From: Pelomonas sp966111775
GTDB taxonomy: Bacteria > Pseudomonadota > Gammaproteobacteria > Burkholderiales > Burkholderiaceae_C
Direction of reading: 5' to 3'
Assembly: GCA_966111775.1 (NCBI GenBank)
Contig: CBHWBD010000005.1
Span: 1-64,000, forward strand
Length of the DNA stretch: 64,000 nucleotides
Positions 33,512-39,913 of the stretch are shown one piece after another; positions within the stretch are counted from its first letter, which is position 1, and every line of letters starts with the position of its first letter. A program made the position numbers and the translations under genes. Below the pieces are notes generated by a model that was given only the letters and a program-made list of their open reading frames with translations, was not told the origin of the DNA and ran no database searches.

Positions 33512-34404
33512 ACGGCAATACCTACCTTGAGCTTGGCCACATAGCCCGCGCTGACCGATCCCGTCATCGTCGCGAGCTGGGTCGAATACCCGTCACTGAA
33601 GATGCCGTCGGTCGACAGGCTGATGGCATTGTTGTTCGCCGCGCTGTTGCCGTAGCCGCTGGTGGCGTAGACGGCGGTGTTGGAGTCCGACGGGAAGCAC
33701 ATCTGCGAGGTGCGCAGCTTGTTGTTCCAGTTCGTGGCCGTCGTCGTGCTGCGGTAGACCTCGAAGTGGATGTGGGGCACACGGCCCGAGTAGCAGCCCG
33801 GGTAGACGGTCTGAAACACGGCTGTGCCGTCGCTGCCGGTGGCCTGCACGCCGCGCAGATAGTTCTCGCCGGTCACGCCGCTGGAGTACATGGAGTAGCG
33901 ACCCAGGGCGTCGCAATGCCAGAGGTAGATGGCATAGCCCGACAGGTCGGCGCAGGACGAATTGGTGTTCACGAGCTCGATGATGACCTGAAGCGGCACC
34001 CCCGTGGCAACGCCGCTGGCGCTGCCTATGCTGGAGCGGATGTCGCTGCGCACGATGCCCGACAGGGCCAGCACGTTGGCGACGCTGCCTCCTGAACTGT
34101 TGGAGCCGTCGCCGGGATACGGACCTTCGGTCTCGGAGGGGATGACGGAGCAGCTGCTGCTCGTCGAACCGGAGCCGCTCGAGCCGCTGCTGCCGGAAGA
34201 ACCTGACGAGCTTGATGACGAAGAGTCGCTCGCTGTGCTGCCCCCGCCGCCGCAGCCAGCCAGCGTGATCGCGCCGGCGCTGGTCAGCGACATGGCGCCG
34301 GCTCCAAGCAGCCAGCGCAGCGCAGCGCGGCGCTCGAAGGCCTGCTGGTGCAGGCGGCTCAGGTCGTGGGCGAGGCCCTGGTGGTGGTCATCATCGTGAT
34401 GCAT
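33508..34404 (-). CDS. Intradiol ring-cleavage dioxygenase-like Tat lipoprotein
   Basis: A 298-residue exported protein. A His/Asp-rich N-terminus (HHDDDHHQ) precedes a twin-arginine-type signal (ERRAALRWLLGAGA) and a lipobox LAGC. A Ser/Gly linker of about 30 residues follows, then the intradiol dioxygenase C-terminal fold: PSETEGPYPG, AIYLWHCDALGRYS and GRVPHIHFEVY. The Tyr in GRYS and the two His of HIH match Fe(III) ligands of catechol dioxygenases. It would be tethered at the outer face of a membrane. It is the first gene of an operon with the response regulator and kinase. The ATG at 34404 has GGGAG about 5 nt upstream. Substrate unknown. Confidence 0.8.
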   Translation of the reverse strand: MHHDDDHHQGLAHDLSRLHQQAFERRAALRWLLGAGAMSLTSAGAITLAGCGGGGSTASDSSSSSSSGSSGSSGSSGSGSTSSSCSVIPSETEGPYPGDGSNSSGGSVANVLALSGIVRSDIRSSIGSASGVATGVPLQVIIELVNTNSSCADLSGYAIYLWHCDALGRYSMYSSGVTGENYLRGVQATGSDGTAVFQTVYPGCYSGRVPHIHFEVYRSTTTATNWNNKLRTSQMCFPSDSNTAVYATSGYGNSAANNNAISLSTDGIFSDGYSTQLATMTGSVSAGYVAKLKVGIAV

Positions 34405-34528
34405 TGCGGCTCCCGCGGGTGTCGGATGAACGCATTGCATCGCTCGGATGTATCGAGGGAATCGGCAGATTGTGTCGGGGCGGACATACGCAGGTGGGAT
34501 GCTTTTGCGGCTGTCCTTTCTACCCGGT

Positions 34529-35095
34529 GCAATGCCGCGGGAATCCGCCCCGCGAGGGCGGGTAACTTTTCTCTGACGCGCCAGAGAAAAGTCACCAAAA
34601 GAGGAGCGCTCAATGCAATCCACCCTCGAGTGGTGGCATGCGCTCGCGATGCTCGGAACTTGGACGCGCCTACAAGCGACCCGCTGCGCTCTCGCAGCTG
34701 ACCCTATCACCAGCACCATTCATCGCACCACCTGGCCGCTGAACGCTCGGCTGCACGCCGGGCTCACCAGAAAACCAAACGACAGCGTCGCTCGGGCGAC
34801 GCGACGAGCATGCCCGTTCGATGCGTCGCCCCAGCGACGCGGTATTGCTGGTGAGCCCGGCGTGCAGCCGGCGTTAAAGGGCGTGAAGGGGCGATCAGTG
34901 ATGCTCGTCATAGGGTCAGCTGCGAGAGCGCAGCGGGTCGCTTCTTCCCGCAATGCCGGCGGACGTTTTCGCGCGCCGTTCATGGCGTCACGGTGCTCGT
35001 GTGCGGTTCAGCGCCTCTTCTTTGGTGACTTTCTTCTGGCGCCGCAGAAGAAAGTTACCCGGCCGCCGGGACGGACTCCCGGCAATGCATCGAAC
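34529..35095. repeat. Large imperfect inverted repeat (about 565 bp), noncoding
   Basis: The 723-bp gap between 34405 and 35127 is filled mainly by an inverted repeat with arms of about 250 bp. The outer ends match (GCAATGCCG... and its complement ending near 35095). Each arm carries an 11-bp hairpin: ACTTTTCTCTG/CAGAGAAAAGT at 34565-34592 and ACTTTCTTCTG/CAGAAGAAAGT at 35028-35055. Each is flanked by GGTAAC and GTCACCAAA. Closer to the centre are near-identical inverted blocks with GCGACCCGCTGCGCTCTCGC and GGCTGCACGCCGGGCTCACC. Between these blocks the arms diverge. No transposase or credible gene is present. It resembles a dispersed palindromic element or a decayed miniature mobile element. 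Confidence 0.75.
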
Positions 35096-35127
35096 AGGTG
35101 CGCTCTACGCCAAAACATCCAACGACC

Positions 35128-36375
35128 TCACCCCAAGATCAGCTGCAACGATCCCTGCAGCGCTCGGATCAGCTCCTCCAGCGCCTGCAGCAGCCTCTCG
35201 CTGCCCTGGTGCATGCGCTGCACCGCATCGCCCTGCTCCACGCGCAGGCCGCGCAGCAACACCAGCCAGGCTTCGTCCACCGCCCTGAAGGCCGGCTGCA
35301 GGGCCGGGCCGGCCAGCGGCGCGGCACGGACCTCGTCGTAGGCCTTGACGAATTCATCCAGGCCCGCCGCCAAGCCGCTGGTGTCGTGGCCGGGCAGCAG
35401 CTGGGCCAGCAGGCCTTCCTTGGCCAGGCGCTGGCTGAGCAAACGCAGCCGCGTGACCTGGGCCAGCAGGCCCACCGGGCGCTGGCCGGCGCGATCGAAC
35501 AGCTTTTCCACCAGGGTCTCGCTGCTCTCCAGCAGGCGCTGCGCCGCGCGGTCGCTGCGGGCCAGATCGGGCTGGCGATTGGCCAGGGCGGCGTCCAGCT
35601 GGGCCCATGCCGCCGACACCGCCGACAGCTCCTCGACGAGGTCGTGGCGCAGCAGTTCGCCCAGGCGCGCCAGATTGGCCGCCACGCGTTCCGCCGACGC
35701 ATCCAGCAAAGCTTGCGCTTCGCGCCGCTCCGGCGGCGCCAGCTTGGGCCATTGGCGCAGGGCCTGCAGCTTGACGAGGCGCTGGCTCAACATGCGCTGG
35801 GCCCCGGCACGCTCCAGGGCCTCGGACAGCTCCGAGGTGTGCACGACACCGCGCGCCACCTCGGGCAGCTTGGACTGGGTCTGCATGGCCGTGTTGCGCA
35901 GCAGGGCGAAGGCAGCCGCCTCGTCGATGCCGCGAGCCTGCATCAGCAGGCCCTTGGCGCGCTCCGTCCATTTGCGCTCGTCGAGCTTGGCCTGGGCCGC
36001 CAGCTCACGCGATTGCTGCTGGGCAGACAGGTCGCGGGCCCACAGCAGGGCCTCGGCCAGCACGCCGGCCTCCACGTCGGCGGGCAGCCACTGCACGGCG
36101 CCGCGGGCCACCACGGCGCGGCGTTCGGCGGCCTCGGGGGCGGGGGACAGCAGCACCACGGGCAGGCCGAAAGCCCGATCGGAGTGCGAAAGCTGCGCCA
36201 ATGCGGTGCGGTCGGGGCACCAGAGCAGGCCCAGGGCCGGCGCGTCGGCCGGGGCCGCAAGCTCTGAAACGGTGCGCAAGGTCCAGCCCTGGGCCTGCAA
36301 AGCGGTGGCTTGCGGAGGCGCTTCGGGGCAGCAGATCAGCAGGGGCAGCGGGGTATCGGGAGCGGTATCGGGCAT
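35128..36375 (-). CDS. ANTAR antiterminator fused to PilJ-type sensing domain
   Basis: A 415-residue cytosolic protein. Residues 1-120 are a degenerate receiver-like domain without a clear acceptor Asp. Residues about 130-182 form an ANTAR RNA-binding domain (ERKWTERAKGLLMQARGIDE, AFALLRNTAMQ). Residues 185-415 are a long helical domain with two motifs like the PilJ/NarX P-box: ERAGAQRMLSQRL (188-200) and TRLRLLSQRLAKE (308-320). Klebsiella NasR joins a nitrate-sensing NIT domain to a C-terminal ANTAR; here the order is reversed and the sensing domain is of PilJ type. It probably binds nitrate or nitrite and controls termination in the narK and nrtA leaders. The start may be this ATG or a GTG at 36390, and neither has a good ribosome binding site. 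Confidence 0.75.
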   Translation of the reverse strand: MPDTAPDTPLPLLICCPEAPPQATALQAQGWTLRTVSELAAPADAPALGLLWCPDRTALAQLSHSDRAFGLPVVLLSPAPEAAERRAVVARGAVQWLPADVEAGVLAEALLWARDLSAQQQSRELAAQAKLDERKWTERAKGLLMQARGIDEAAAFALLRNTAMQTQSKLPEVARGVVHTSELSEALERAGAQRMLSQRLVKLQALRQWPKLAPPERREAQALLDASAERVAANLARLGELLRHDLVEELSAVSAAWAQLDAALANRQPDLARSDRAAQRLLESSETLVEKLFDRAGQRPVGLLAQVTRLRLLSQRLAKEGLLAQLLPGHDTSGLAAGLDEFVKAYDEVRAAPLAGPALQPAFRAVDEAWLVLLRGLRVEQGDAVQRMHQGSERLLQALEELIRALQGSLQLILG

Positions 36376-36402
36376 GGCGTCGGGCTTCACGCCCCAAAAC
36401 GG

Positions 36403-36418
36403 CGCAAGAAACAGGCCA
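36403..36418 (-). promoter_or_regulatory. Sigma-54 promoter of the ANTAR-PilJ gene
   Basis: On the minus strand TGGCCT-GTTTC-TTGCG matches the sigma-54 pattern, with GG and GC exactly 10 bp apart and an intact TTGC. The -24 element departs from consensus at two positions. The predicted start is about 36392, 2 bp before a possible GTG start and 17 bp before the ATG. Confidence 0.45.
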
Positions 36419-36436
36419 AGCAGGCCGGCGCCGAGT

Positions 36437-36452
36437 GGGCATGGGGTTTGCA
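36437..36452 (+). promoter_or_regulatory. Sigma-54 promoter of narK
   Basis: GGGCAT-GGGGT-TTGCA has GG (36438-36439) and GC (36450-36451) 10 bp apart and a perfect -12 element. The -24 element has two changes from TGGCAC. The predicted start is about 36463. It lies 18 bp from the oppositely directed promoter of the ANTAR-PilJ gene. Confidence 0.5.
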
Positions 36453-36468
36453 AGTATCGGGCGTGGTT

Positions 36469-36538
36469 CCCGCAATGGTGCGGGCGCCTTCCCGCTGCGA
36501 CGACGTTCCTGCCCTCCCCCGGCAAGCGAGTCAGCGGG
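36469..36538 (+). promoter_or_regulatory. narK leader with ANTAR-type hexaloop and alternative hairpins
   Basis: Six bases after the predicted start is CCCGC-AATGGT-GCGGG (36469-36484), a 5-bp stem with a hexaloop having A at position 1 and G at position 4, nearly the loop of nrtA HP1. The GCGGG arm can instead pair with CCCGC at 36491-36495, and that CCCGCTG can pair with CAGCGGG at 36532-36538. This gives three mutually exclusive stems. No U tract follows the last stem and no clear second hexaloop hairpin is seen. Confidence 0.45.
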
Positions 36539-36575
36539 TGGGCGTGGGCGCGCGCAGCCCGCACGAGAGCCCGAG

Positions 36576-37835
36576 ATGTCCGCATTCCAGAACTTCAAAC
36601 GCGCCGGCCACAGCCCCACGCTGTTCGCCGCCTTCCTGTACTTCGCGTTCTCCTGCTGCATCTGGGTGCTCAACGGCGCGCTGGCGCCCTTTATCAGCGA
36701 GGCCTATCACCTGACACCGGCCCAGAAGGGGCTGATGCTGTCGATTCCCATCATGGCCGGCGCGCTGATGCGCTTTCCACTGGGCCTGCTGTCCCAATAC
36801 ATCGGCCGCAAGAACGCGACGCTGGTGGAGATGGGCATGATCACCGTCGCCATGCTCTATGGCTACTTCATGGTGAAGAGCTATGACGACATGCTGGCCA
36901 TGGGCGTGCTGCTGGGCATTGCCGGCGCCAGCTTCGGCGTGGCCCTGAGCCTGGGTTCAGGCTGGTTCCCGCCGCAATACAAGGGCCTGGCGATGGGGCT
37001 GGTGGGCGCGGGCAATGTGGGCACCGCCGTCTCGGTGCTCGTGGCGCCGCCGCTGGCCCAGGCCTATGGCTGGCAGACGGTCTATGCCTTCGCGGCCGTC
37101 GCCATCCTGGTGCCGATGATGGTCATGATCGTCTTCGCCAAGGAGCCGCCCGACGTCGATTCGCACGCCACCATGCGCGAGCACGTCGCCTGCCTGTTCG
37201 AGAAGGACGGCTGGGCCTTCAGCCTGATCTATGGCGTGACCTTCGGCGGCTTCATCGGCCTGACGACGTTTTTGCCCACCTACTACTACGACCAGTTCGG
37301 CGTCTCCAAGGTGCAGGCCGGCCAGCTGACCATGCTGGCGGCCTTCATGGGCGCGGCGGTGCGCGTCATCGGCGGCGCGCTGTCGGACCGTTGGGGCGGC
37401 GTCAACGTGCTGACGCTGGTGCTGGTCGTCGTCGCCGTCAGCCTGGGCTGCGTGGGCCTGGCCGGTGGCTCGCTGGTGCTGACCACGCTGCTGCTCATCG
37501 TCTGCTTCGCCGCTCTCGGCGCGGGCAATGGCGCCCTGTTCCAGCTGGTGCCGCTGCGCTGGCCCGCGGCCACCGCCGTGGCCGGCTCCATGATCGGCGA
37601 GATCGGCGCCCTGGGTGGCGGCCTGGTGCCCAACTTGATGGGCCTGTCCAAGCAGCATGCCGGCACCTATGCCTGGGGCTTTGTCGTCTTCGCCGTGCTG
37701 GCCGTGTTGATGCTGGGCGTGATGCGCGTCATGCAGATCCGCTGGACCCGCACCTGGGCCGAGAAGGGTGGGCGCGCACGCAGCGCGACGGCAGCGGCCG
37801 CCGTCGCCGAGCCCGTGAACTACCAGCGCGTCTGA
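36576..37835 (+). CDS. narK: Nitrate/nitrite MFS transporter
   Basis: A 419-residue major facilitator protein of the NNP (NarK/NasA) family with twelve hydrophobic segments. Conserved pieces include FAFSCCIWVLNGALAPFI, RFPLGLLSQYIGRKNA, GIAGASFGVALSLGSGWFPPQYKG with the family nitrate signature, and the second signature GAGNGALFQLVP. It imports nitrate or exchanges nitrate and nitrite. In this setting an assimilatory role is likely. The start follows weak ribosome-binding sequence. It is divergent from the ANTAR-PilJ regulator and convergent with the PP2C-kinase gene 7 bp away. Confidence 0.9.
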   Translation: MSAFQNFKRAGHSPTLFAAFLYFAFSCCIWVLNGALAPFISEAYHLTPAQKGLMLSIPIMAGALMRFPLGLLSQYIGRKNATLVEMGMITVAMLYGYFMVKSYDDMLAMGVLLGIAGASFGVALSLGSGWFPPQYKGLAMGLVGAGNVGTAVSVLVAPPLAQAYGWQTVYAFAAVAILVPMMVMIVFAKEPPDVDSHATMREHVACLFEKDGWAFSLIYGVTFGGFIGLTTFLPTYYYDQFGVSKVQAGQLTMLAAFMGAAVRVIGGALSDRWGGVNVLTLVLVVVAVSLGCVGLAGGSLVLTTLLLIVCFAALGAGNGALFQLVPLRWPAATAVAGSMIGEIGALGGGLVPNLMGLSKQHAGTYAWGFVVFAVLAVLMLGVMRVMQIRWTRTWAEKGGRARSATAAAAVAEPVNYQRV

Positions 37836-37842
37836 ACAACGA

Positions 37843-39606
37843 TCAGCGCGGCAGAAAGGCCAGCCAGGCGATCAGCAGCAAGTTGAGGATGACGGAGATG
37901 CCCAGCCCGATCTGCCAGGTCAGCGCCGGGTTGGCGTCCCGCGCCGGACGGGTGCGCACCGGTCCGGCCTGATCCCGTGCCGCCAGCCGCTCAAGCGCGA
38001 GCAGAAGTTCCTCGGCCGTCTCAAAGCGCGTCTTGGACTCTCGGGCAATGGCCCGCATGACGAGGCGATCCAGCGGCATCGGCACGCTGGGCTGCAGGCG
38101 GCTGACGCTGGCCGGCTCGCGCTTGTAGCGCGCCAGCTGGTAGGGCTCGATCTCGCCATAGGGCAACTTGCCGGTCAGGGCTTGATACAGCGTCACACCG
38201 AGGGCGAACAGGTCCGAGCCCGCATCGGCCGGCTGTGGCGGGTCCTGCCATTGCTCAGGGTTGATATAGCTGGGCGTGCCGGCATGCAGCTCATGTGAGG
38301 CCGCCGGCGCGCGCGGGCTCAGGGCGACGCCGAGATCCAGCACCCGCCACTGGCCGTCGTCGCCGAGGTGGAGATTCGCGGGCTTGATGTCGCGGTGTAC
38401 GACGTTGGCCGCATGCAGCAGGCTCAACGACCGCGCCACGGCACTGGCCAGAGCCAATGCCTGCGCGACGTCCAGCGGCCCCTTGGCCAACAACTGCTCC
38501 AGCGTGTGGCCACCATGCCAGTCGAAGACGGCATAGAAGTGCGTCGCGCCGTCGGCTGGTGCATGCACGCGAACGAAGCCGCCGGAACTCCAATCACGGC
38601 CACCGCGCCGGCGGTGCCGCGGCGCCTCGGCCAGACGCAGGCCCAGCCAGATCTCATGGGCCAGCATGGCGCGCTCTTCAGGGTCGTCAGCGCGGCCGGG
38701 GCGCAGCATCTTCAGTGCGACGAGACGCCCCGTGGCCAGCTCGCGCGCCTGCAAGAGGCGATGCACGCCGTTGTCGGCGACAAGGGCGGTGATCTGGTAG
38801 CCGTCCAGGGTCGCGCCGACACCGAGAGGTCCAGGGCTGGGCAGTTGGCGGCCCAGCGCGGCGAGGTCGTTCAGCCCGGGGTCGGCCAGGTCCTTGATGT
38901 CGAGCAGCAGGGCCGTCGCGTTGTCGTGGCTGCCGGCGGCCAGCGCCGCGGCGGTCAGCGCATCGGCCGCCGCCTGGGCGCCGGGCGTGGTGCGCAGGAT
39001 GTCGGCGATCTCGCGGCTGCGCAGCACCCCATGCACGCCATCGCTGGTCAGCAGGAGGCGGTCGCCCACCTTCAGCTCGCCGGCGCTGTGGTCCATGCGC
39101 AGCGCATCGTCCAGGCCCAGGGCGCGCGTCAGGCCGGCGAAGTCGCGGCGCTCCATGCGGTGGTCTTGCGTCAGCAGCAGGCATTGACCGTCGCGCAGCA
39201 GCCAGGCGCGGCTGTCGCCGATATGGGCCAGGGCATAGCGGCGGCCGCGCAGGGCGAAAGCCGTCAGCGTCGTCAGCGCCTCGCGCGGCTGGCCATCGGC
39301 GCCGGGGCGGCGGTTGTGAGACAGCAGCCAGGCGTTCTGGTGACCGAGCAGGCGGTCCAGGGCCACGCTGCTGTCCCAGTCGGGCGGCACGCCATGGAAG
39401 TCGCGCAGCAGGCTCATGACCGAGGTCTGGGCCGCCATCAGGCCGTCGCCGTTGGAGTGCTCGCCGCCGCTGACGCCATCGGCCAGGGCCGCCACCCAGC
39501 CCCGCTCCACCTCGTGCGCGGCCGGCGCCTGCACGCCCGCGAAGTCTTCGTTGCGTGGGCGCTTGCCTTGCAGGCTGGAGAGGCCGGTGTCGAGTTCGAA
39601 GCGCAT
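37843..39606 (-). CDS. Bifunctional PP2C phosphatase / Ser-Thr protein kinase
   Basis: A 587-residue fusion. Residues 1 to about 240 form a PP2C-type phosphatase (GKRPRNEDF, ALADGVSGG, GDSRAWLL, LTSDGVHGVL, GSHDNATALLLD). From about 265 to 540 lies a Hanks-type kinase with the ATP-anchoring Lys in RLVALKML, catalytic VVHRDIKPANLHL, DLG in place of DFG (VLDLGVAL), and the GTPSYINPEQ activation segment. A C-terminal membrane helix (IGLGISVILNLLLIAWLAF) anchors it. Similar fusions occur beside nirBD/nasA genes in related bacteria, so a role in nitrate assimilation is inferred from position. It is encoded opposite narK and nirB. Confidence 0.88.
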   Translation of the reverse strand: MRFELDTGLSSLQGKRPRNEDFAGVQAPAAHEVERGWVAALADGVSGGEHSNGDGLMAAQTSVMSLLRDFHGVPPDWDSSVALDRLLGHQNAWLLSHNRRPGADGQPREALTTLTAFALRGRRYALAHIGDSRAWLLRDGQCLLLTQDHRMERRDFAGLTRALGLDDALRMDHSAGELKVGDRLLLTSDGVHGVLRSREIADILRTTPGAQAAADALTAAALAAGSHDNATALLLDIKDLADPGLNDLAALGRQLPSPGPLGVGATLDGYQITALVADNGVHRLLQARELATGRLVALKMLRPGRADDPEERAMLAHEIWLGLRLAEAPRHRRRGGRDWSSGGFVRVHAPADGATHFYAVFDWHGGHTLEQLLAKGPLDVAQALALASAVARSLSLLHAANVVHRDIKPANLHLGDDGQWRVLDLGVALSPRAPAASHELHAGTPSYINPEQWQDPPQPADAGSDLFALGVTLYQALTGKLPYGEIEPYQLARYKREPASVSRLQPSVPMPLDRLVMRAIARESKTRFETAEELLLALERLAARDQAGPVRTRPARDANPALTWQIGLGISVILNLLLIAWLAFLPR

Positions 39607-39629
39607 GCGTGGTCGTCGTCAGTGATTTT

Positions 39630-39749
39630 CGGGCCGAGCGCCGGGCCGCTCCCTAGCCGGCCCGCACTGGCGATGTGCGTGCTGGTCGAGCCGGCACGCA
39701 TCGCCGTCCCCGCGGGGGACCGGCCAAGGTACGCCTTGGACGAGGGGCC
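39630..39749 (-). repeat. Structured intergenic repeat, copy 2 (inverted)
   Basis: Inverted copy of the 120-bp element at 19161-19280, between the divergent PP2C-kinase and nirB genes. The three hairpins are kept. In the third, an A-T pair of copy 1 is a G-C pair here (TTGC/GCAA against GTGC/GCAC), a compensatory change. One inner pair is lost. The 10-bp sequence GATTTTCGGG occurs on both sides (39624-39633 and 39762-39771). The 307-bp gap otherwise contains a terminator-like hairpin and the nirB promoter. Confidence 0.8.
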
Positions 39750-39790
39750 TCATCTTGGTGCGATTTTCGGGATGAGTGCACCCGCGCCGG

Positions 39791-39831
39791 GCTAGCGAAC
39801 GCTTCGGCGTGGGGCGCCGCTGGCTGTTTTT
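39791..39831 (+). terminator. Terminator-like hairpin upstream of nirB promoter
   Basis: GCTAGCG (39791-39797) pairs with CGCTGGC (39818-39824), enclosing a UUCG-type inner hairpin ACGC-TTCG-GCGT, and is followed by TGTTTTT. It lies upstream of the predicted nirB start site, so it could insulate nirB from upstream transcription rather than attenuate it. Confidence 0.35.
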
Positions 39832-39866
39832 CACGCCGCAGCAAGTCTGGAGGCCAGCTTCATCGC

Positions 39867-39882
39867 TGGCACATGGCTTGCA
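39867..39882 (+). promoter_or_regulatory. Sigma-54 promoter of nirB operon
   Basis: TGGCAC-ATGGC-TTGCA matches the sigma-54 core at all conserved positions, with GG (39868-39869) and GC (39880-39881) 10 bp apart. The predicted start is about 39893, 21 bp before the nirB ATG. The short leader holds the ribosome binding site AGGAG (39903-39907) and no hairpin. Confidence 0.7.
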
Positions 39883-39913
39883 AAGCAATTGGCAGGCCAC
39901 TCAGGAGTACGGC

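Noticed and set aside
34613..35341. Open frames inside the inverted-repeat island
   Set aside because: They contain the translated repeat arms on both strands and show no protein-like features.
39624..39771. 10-bp direct repeat GATTTTCGGG flanking the second copy of the 120-bp element as a target-site duplication
   Set aside because: Part of it (the CGGG end) belongs to the element itself, and copy 1 has no matching flank, so chance cannot be excluded.
39751..39913. Possible attenuator in the nirB leader, with the T-tract hairpin at 39791-39831 competing with CGGCGTG/CACGCCG pairing
   Set aside because: The strong sigma-54 promoter at 39867-39882 starts transcription downstream of it, leaving only a 21-nt leader, so it was kept only as a weak upstream terminator.
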